Source of the DNA: JANNHP01 sp031404455
GTDB taxonomy: Bacteria; Planctomycetota; JAJSAM01; JAJVHW01
Assembly (NCBI GenBank): GCA_031404455.1
Contig: JANNHP010000004.1
Location: 1 to 17,005, forward strand
Direction: 5' to 3'
DNA length: 17,005 nt
Positions 12,922 through 17,005 of this stretch are shown here, in pieces. Numbering within the stretch: the stretch's first letter is position 1; every line of letters begins with the position of its first letter. The notes under the pieces are model-generated. The model was given only the letters and a program-made list of their open reading frames with translations. It was not told where the DNA came from and did no database searches. The position numbers and the translations under genes are program-made.

Positions 12922-15402
12922 CTACGAACGCGGGGGGACGTCTGCTGCGGGCGGTATCGAACTTGGCCGCGCGATCACGTCTTCGGGCGGCAGCGCGGTT
13001 TCGTCGCGAGCCTCCTCGAACCCGATCGCGCAGTAGCCCCGCAACCGGCGCTCCGCCATCTTCGCGAGGAGCGGCACGAGAGCGTCGACGTAGTCGTGGA
13101 TGCGCACTTCGGTCTTGCCCGGCGCGCGGCGGAGCAGGCGGCCCGCGTACTGGACGACCGTGCCCTTCCACGAGACGGGCATCACGAGGAACAGCGTGTC
13201 GAGACGCGCGTCGTCGAATCCCTCGCCCACGTAGCGCCCGGTGGCGAGGACGAGCCGCTGCGCGTCGCGAGGGATCGTCGCGAGTTCGTCGAGGATCGCG
13301 CGACGTCGCTTCGTGCCGTCGCCGCCGCGCTGGACGACGACGTGCGGTGCGGCGTCGCGCAGCCGCTCGGCGAGCAGCTCGAGGTGCTCGCGCCGCTCGG
13401 TCAGGACCAAGGGTGAGCGTCCTTCGGCGAGCGCGGCTCGCACGTCCTCCACGATCCGCGCGTTGCGGACCTCGTCGCGCGCGAGCACGCCGTAGAGCGT
13501 CTGGACGGCGACGTCTCCGCCCTCCGCCACCTGAAACGCCGTCGTCTGCCGCACGAGTCGCAGCGTGAACCTTTGCGCCGCGGCCTCGTCCTTCGCGTCG
13601 AGCGCGTAGCGCACGGGACCGCACTGCATCGTGACGATCGGGTGGTGGCCGTCGCGCCTGTACGGCGTCGCGGTGAGGCCGGTGACGTAGCGTGCCCTTG
13701 CCTCGGCGAGGACGCGCTCGAATGTGACGGCCGGCAGGTGGTGGCACTCGTCGACGACGACGTGCCCGTAGCCCGCGACGCGGTCGTCGACGCCGTCGTC
13801 GCGCACGAGGCTCTGGATCATGGCGACGTCGAGAACGCCCGTCGCGCGGCTCTTCCCTCCGCCGATCCGGCCGATCGTCGCGGGATCGACGCCGAGGAAG
13901 ACCCCGAGCTGCGCGATCCACTGATCGAGGAGCGGCTTGCGATGGACGAGCACCAGCGTGTTTACGCGGCGCGCCGCGACGACGTACGCGCCGACGACGG
14001 TCTTGCCCGACCCGGGCGGCGCGACGAAGACGCCGAGATCGTGACGGAGCATCGTGCGGGCGGCGGCCTGCTGCACGTCCGTCAGCTCCCCTCGGAACGT
14101 GAATTCGGTCGGGACGCCCGCTTGCCGGTCGTCCTTCACGTTCAGGGAGACGCCGTGCCCGCGGAGCAGTTCGGCGAGGTCGTCGCGGTATCCTCGCGGC
14201 AGGGCGACGTGCTGCGGGTGTTCCTCTGCGCAGGCGATCACCCGGGGCGTCAGCGCAGTCGAGAGGCGCAGATTCTGCTTCTTGTGGAACTCGGGATTCG
14301 GGAAGGCGGCGAGCCGCTTGATCTGGTTCAGGAGCGCCGAGGGGAGCCCCGCCTTCTCGACGAAGATCCGTTGTGCGAGGACGGCGTTCACCTCGCGCGG
14401 GAGCGGCCCGGAGATCTCCACGCGACGCGCTCGCCGGGACGGTGCCCGCCGCCACGGGGTCGCCGCATCCTCGTCGTCCGGCCAGCGCAGTCCGATCGCG
14501 CCGCCGTGCCGGTCGGCGTCGGACGCGAGGGCCTCGACGCGCGTGGGGTCCATCCGCGCGACGCCCGCGAGGAACGCCCACTGGTCGGTGTAGGGCTCGT
14601 AGCGCTCATCCACGAACACGGAGTTGCCGTCGCGGCGCGCCTCGTACTGGAGCGGCAGCGCGATCAGGTTCCCGAATCCGCCGCGCGGCATCGTGTCCTG
14701 ATTGGGGAAGAGGCGGTCGTAGGACGCCATGCTGAGTTCGTGACGCCGCGACATCGTCTCCGTGAGGAGGAAGCACCCCATGCGCCGCGCGGTCGCCGCC
14801 GCGATTCGATCCGCGAAGAAGAACCACGCATGCGCTCCGTTTCCCGACCGCGAACGCTCGATCGCGACGGGCACGTCGAACGCACGGCACGTTTCGCGGA
14901 GCGCGGCGACGTCGTCGCGCCAGGCCTCCTTGTCGAAGTCGGCCGCGAGGAAGTGGCAGGTCTCGTCCTCGAGGAGCGCGTAGACGCCCATCACGTGGCG
15001 GCCCTGCAGGTGATCGAGGATCTCGCGGTCGCCGATCGGTATGAACGCCTGGTGCGGGCACTCGCCGCACTTGACGCGCGGCTTCTCACAGACGCGGCGG
15101 ACCCACTCGTTCGAGCACGCGGGGGCGTAGCCCTTGCGCCCGGTCTTCGCGTTTTCCCAGCGGCGCGGGAAGACGTCCGTCCTTCCGCGGAAGAGACTCC
15201 GGAAGAGGGCGACCTTCTCGTTCGGCGTCGTCGGACCGGCGGAGCGCGGCGAGCACTCGCGGACCGACGTCGGCCAGCAGGATTCGAGTTCGCGCCGCAA
15301 TGCGGCGATTCGTGCTGCCGCAACTCGCGCGTCGGCCTCAAGCGCCGCCAGGCGTCGCTGTTCGGCGGCGATCTGCTCGTCGAGGGCGCTCCTCCGGTCC
15401 AT
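12922..15402 (-). CDS. TOTE-type archaeo-eukaryotic primase fused to SF2 helicase
   Basis: The protein has 826 aa. Residues ~5-40 are a coiled coil. About 60-280 form the primase-polymerase (AEP) domain of the TOTE conflict-system kind: a cysteine cluster (CSNEW...C, KCGECPHQAF at 96-120), the catalytic DFD at 155-157, and SRSGNGAHAWFFF with His191. About 435-780 form a superfamily 2 helicase: Walker A APPGSGKT (461-468), DECHH (551-555), TATP (577-580), GEGFDD and QYAGRLLRR. GGAG lies five bases before the ATG. Family knowledge suggests nucleic-acid synthesis plus unwinding in a conflict or mobile-element context. It leads a probable operon with the DUF6880-like gene 15 bp downstream. Confidence 0.85.
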   Translation of the reverse strand: MDRRSALDEQIAAEQRRLAALEADARVAAARIAALRRELESCWPTSVRECSPRSAGPTTPNEKVALFRSLFRGRTDVFPRRWENAKTGRKGYAPACSNEWVRRVCEKPRVKCGECPHQAFIPIGDREILDHLQGRHVMGVYALLEDETCHFLAADFDKEAWRDDVAALRETCRAFDVPVAIERSRSGNGAHAWFFFADRIAAATARRMGCFLLTETMSRRHELSMASYDRLFPNQDTMPRGGFGNLIALPLQYEARRDGNSVFVDERYEPYTDQWAFLAGVARMDPTRVEALASDADRHGGAIGLRWPDDEDAATPWRRAPSRRARRVEISGPLPREVNAVLAQRIFVEKAGLPSALLNQIKRLAAFPNPEFHKKQNLRLSTALTPRVIACAEEHPQHVALPRGYRDDLAELLRGHGVSLNVKDDRQAGVPTEFTFRGELTDVQQAAARTMLRHDLGVFVAPPGSGKTVVGAYVVAARRVNTLVLVHRKPLLDQWIAQLGVFLGVDPATIGRIGGGKSRATGVLDVAMIQSLVRDDGVDDRVAGYGHVVVDECHHLPAVTFERVLAEARARYVTGLTATPYRRDGHHPIVTMQCGPVRYALDAKDEAAAQRFTLRLVRQTTAFQVAEGGDVAVQTLYGVLARDEVRNARIVEDVRAALAEGRSPLVLTERREHLELLAERLRDAAPHVVVQRGGDGTKRRRAILDELATIPRDAQRLVLATGRYVGEGFDDARLDTLFLVMPVSWKGTVVQYAGRLLRRAPGKTEVRIHDYVDALVPLLAKMAERRLRGYCAIGFEEARDETALPPEDVIARPSSIPPAADVPPRS

Positions 15403-15452
15403 GTCTCCGGAATTGTGCCAGACGTCGTCGTCGCTCGCCGGAGCGCCGTGGG

Positions 15453-15590
15453 CTACGCCTTGGTCCCCGCGAGGAAGGACAGCTCGCCGTCGTCGACTGA
15501 CTTCGACATGAAGAGCGCGCCGAGTCGGCGGGCTGCGGGATGTCCTCGTCCGACCCTTCCGAAAGGCACGTAGGGCTGCAAATTAGGCAC
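15453..15590 (-). CDS. Possible small protein upstream of the primase-helicase (45 aa)
   Basis: A GTG at 15590, preceded by GAGAGGG, opens a frame reading VPNLQPYVPFGRVGRGHPAA, then RRLGALFMSKSVDDGELSFL and AGTKA, with TAG 50 nt before the helicase start. The amino-acid composition is protein-like, with a basic middle and an acidic/hydrophobic end. I know no homologue. It could also be the tail of a lost gene. Confidence 0.3.
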   Translation of the reverse strand: MPNLQPYVPFGRVGRGHPAARRLGALFMSKSVDDGELSFLAGTKA

Positions 15591-15599
15591 AAGCCCTCT

Positions 15600-15622
15600 C
15601 CGCGGACGTCCCGAATCCGCGG
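15600..15622 (-). terminator. Hairpin after the AhpD-like gene
   Basis: CCGCGGA and TCCGCGG form a perfect 7-bp GC-rich stem with a 9-nt loop, 17 nt past the stop codon of the minus-strand AhpD-like gene. No T-tract follows. It is a weak terminator candidate based on position. Confidence 0.35.
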
Positions 15623-15639
15623 TCGTAGAACGTCGTAAC

Positions 15640-16149
15640 CTATTGTTCCCACTTCATTTCTGGCTCTAGGTCTACCCCGAGACAATCAGCGACCCGATTC
15701 ACGTAGTTGAAGTACGCGATCACCTGCACCGCGTCGGTGATGGCAACGTCGTCGAAGCCGTGGCCGCGGAGGACGTCGAGGTCCGCGGCGCCGCAGGAGG
15801 GCAGATCGCGCGTCGCCTTCTCGGCGTAGGCGCAGAGGGCGAGGTCGGCGGGCGGGAGAGCGGCGGCGCGCCAGTCGCGCTTCAGCGCGTCGGCGAGCGA
15901 CGTGGCGGCGGCTAGAGCGGCGTCGTCGCCGCCCCGTTCCTTCGCGACCTCCGACCGGAAGTCCTTCGCGTGGGCCTCGTATCAATAGAAGCAGTCGTTC
16001 GCGCGGGAGACGACGGTGGCCAGCATCTCGCGGCGGGCGCGGGACAGGGGAGATGGACCAAACATCACGGTCTTGTACATCCCCATCGCCGCTTCGAGCG
16101 CGGGCGGGTTCAGCGACTGGATGCGCAAGATGCCGAACACCTTGCCGGC
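15640..16149 (-). CDS. AhpD-like peroxidase-related selenoprotein (CxxU), 5' truncated
   Basis: Read through an in-frame TGA at 15982-15984, the minus strand gives one continuous family protein: GKVFGILRIQSLNPPALEAA, MFGPSPLSRARREMLATVVS, RANDCFY-U-YEAHAKDF, then a helical part and FNYVNRVADCLGVDLEPEMK, ending WEQ and TAG. In AhpD/carboxymuconolactone-decarboxylase proteins the active site is CxxCxxxH. Here it is C-F-Y-(TGA)-Y-E-A-H, so TGA replaces exactly the second catalytic cysteine. AhpD-like selenoproteins are a known group, and a SECIS-like hairpin follows (15946-15963). Predicted role: thiol/selenol peroxidase or disulfide reductase in the cytoplasm. Residues upstream of GKV (~25-30) are missing at the junction with the next gene. 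An ordinary nonsense mutation is the alternative but would be a coincidence. Confidence 0.8.
15946..15963 (-). promoter_or_regulatory. SECIS-like hairpin downstream of the in-frame TGA
   Basis: On the minus strand GACTTCC-GGTC-GGAGGTC folds into a 7-bp stem (one G-U pair) with a GGUC loop. The loop begins 26 nt after the TGA. Bacterial SECIS elements sit directly downstream of the UGA within the coding region, and the E. coli formate dehydrogenase element also has GGUC in its apical loop. The bulged U of the E. coli element is not evident. Confidence 0.55.
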
Positions 16150-17005
16150 ACAACGACCTGCAGGACGAGAGCTCGATCGTCGGCAACTTCCCGATCGTGC
16201 CGGTGCTCGACGCCTATGGCACGCCGGAACAGAAGACCTACATCGAGGGCATCGTCAGCGGCAGCAAGCACCTGAGCTTCGGTCTCACCGAGCCCGGCCA
16301 CGGCAGCGACGCGACCTGGCTCGAGACCACCGGGGTGCGTGCGAACGACGGGTCCGGCGACTGGATCATCAACGGCATGAAGCGCTGGAACAGCCAGGTC
16401 GCGCGCGCCCATGCCAACCTGATCTTCGCCCGCACCTCGGGCCAGCCCGGCGACGCCAGGGGCATCACCGCGTTCATCGTGCCGACGGCAACCAAGGGCC
16501 ACACCGTCCTCTACAACCACTGGACGTTCAACATGCCCAGTGACCATGCCGAGACCGAGCTGAAGGACGTGCGCGTGCCCGACAGCGCCATCCTGCACAA
16601 GGAAGGCGAGGGCCTGATGGTGGCGCAGCGCTTCGTGCACGAGAACCGAATGCGCCAGGCGGCGGCCAGCGCTGGCGCGGCCCGCTACTGCATCGCCGAG
16701 GCCGCGAAGTACGCGCGCGAGCGCATCGCCTTCGGCGAGCCGCTGTCGAAGAAGCAGGCGGTGCAGTTTCCGCTGGTCGAGCTGTATGCCGAGTGCGAGA
16801 TGGTCCGCAACTTCATCTTCAAGACCGCGTGGCAGATGGACCGGCAGGATCCGCTGGAGATCAGCGACATGGTCTCGATCTGCAACTACCGCGCGAACCG
16901 GCTGTGCTGCGACGCGGCCGACCGCGCGATGCAGACGCACGGCGGCATGGGCTACAGCCGCGCGATGCCGTTCGAGCACATCTACCGCCACCATCGCCGC
17001 TACCG
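16149..17005 (+). CDS. Acyl-CoA dehydrogenase family protein, both ends missing
   Basis: The frame is open from HNDLQDESSIVGNFPIVPVL (16149) to the window edge, without any start codon. Acyl-CoA dehydrogenase hallmarks are visible: LSFGLTEPGHGSDATWLETT (flavin/substrate signature), ITAFIVP, a mid-domain (LKDVRVPDSAILHKEGEGLM), RERIAFGEPLSKKQAVQFPL, and QTHGGMGYSR followed by EHIYRHHRRY near the end. The N-terminal helical domain (roughly the first 100 residues) is absent because the reverse-strand AhpD-like gene begins there. The C-terminal few residues lie beyond the window. It would oxidise acyl-CoA with FAD in fatty or aromatic acid breakdown; the substrate is unknown. It prefers CTG for Leu (about 11 of 15) and could come from another organism. 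Confidence 0.85.

Noticed and set aside
12836..14581. 581-aa and 666-aa open frames over the primase-helicase (both strands)
   Set aside because: They are shadows of the 12922-15402 gene, whose Walker A, DECH and primase motifs are unambiguous; the shadow translations are Arg/Pro/Ala-rich.
15982..15984. The TGA as an ordinary nonsense mutation making a pseudogene
   Set aside because: The codon lies exactly at the second active-site cysteine position, the frame is intact on both sides, and a hairpin with a GGUC loop follows at a suitable distance; chance is possible but less likely.
16110..16994. 294-aa minus-strand frame opposite the acyl-CoA dehydrogenase
   Set aside because: The plus strand encodes clear dehydrogenase signatures through the entire stretch; the minus frame has no supporting motif.

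Overview
The window is GC-rich bacterial DNA, most likely from an uncultured soil or groundwater lineage. I cannot name the phylum from sequence alone. Several features point to a lineage with many conflict and accessory genes: a large ATPase/kinase-type TPR protein, families of small exported proteins, a DUF4062 protein, a CPCC protein, a TOTE-type primase-helicase and a probable selenoprotein.

Layout. (1) 1-1682 (+): the C-terminal part of a TPR protein that runs in from outside the window; its central repeats are nearly identical 120-bp units. (2) 1696-4262 (-): four consecutive genes for small exported proteins. All start with nearly the same signal peptide, and three carry the same ~170-bp upstream sequence, but the mature domains fall into three unrelated kinds (one of them a cupin). 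(3) 4441-4731: a dispersed repeat containing the 3' tail of an AhpD-like gene. (4) 4785-6302 (+): a DUF4062 / GHKL-ATPase / winged-helix regulator-like protein. (5) 6297-6968 (-): debris made of a DUF6880-type fragment, a KptA-like tail and a frameshifted integrase start. (6) 7164-7912 (-): a CPCC zinc-ribbon protein with an apparent frameshift in a CG run. (7) 7948-8219: the second copy of the dispersed repeat. (8) 8225-9674 (-): a tightly overlapping three-gene operon that begins with a Tse2-like ADP-ribosyltransferase toxin candidate. (9) ~9690-9947 (+): a fragment of a second gene of the DUF4062/winged-helix type. (10) 9987-15402 (-): a probable four-gene operon, transcribed in the order TOTE-type primase-helicase, DUF6880-like protein, small acidic protein, conserved 387-residue protein. 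(11) 15640-16149 (-): an AhpD-like gene whose in-frame TGA falls exactly at the second cysteine of CxxC and is followed by a SECIS-like hairpin, so it is probably a selenoprotein and not a pseudogene. (12) 16149-17005 (+): an acyl-CoA dehydrogenase lacking its 5' end, joined back-to-back with the 5'-truncated AhpD-like gene.

From about 4.4 to 15.4 kb the window reads as an accessory or defence-like island: intact conflict-type modules are separated by gene fragments and repeats. The strongest single observation is the TGA-containing AhpD-like gene. The most unusual architecture is the reuse of one promoter-plus-signal-peptide cassette in front of unrelated mature domains. The abrupt junction near 16.146 kb may be an assembly chimera, so the acyl-CoA dehydrogenase should not be used to infer the host.
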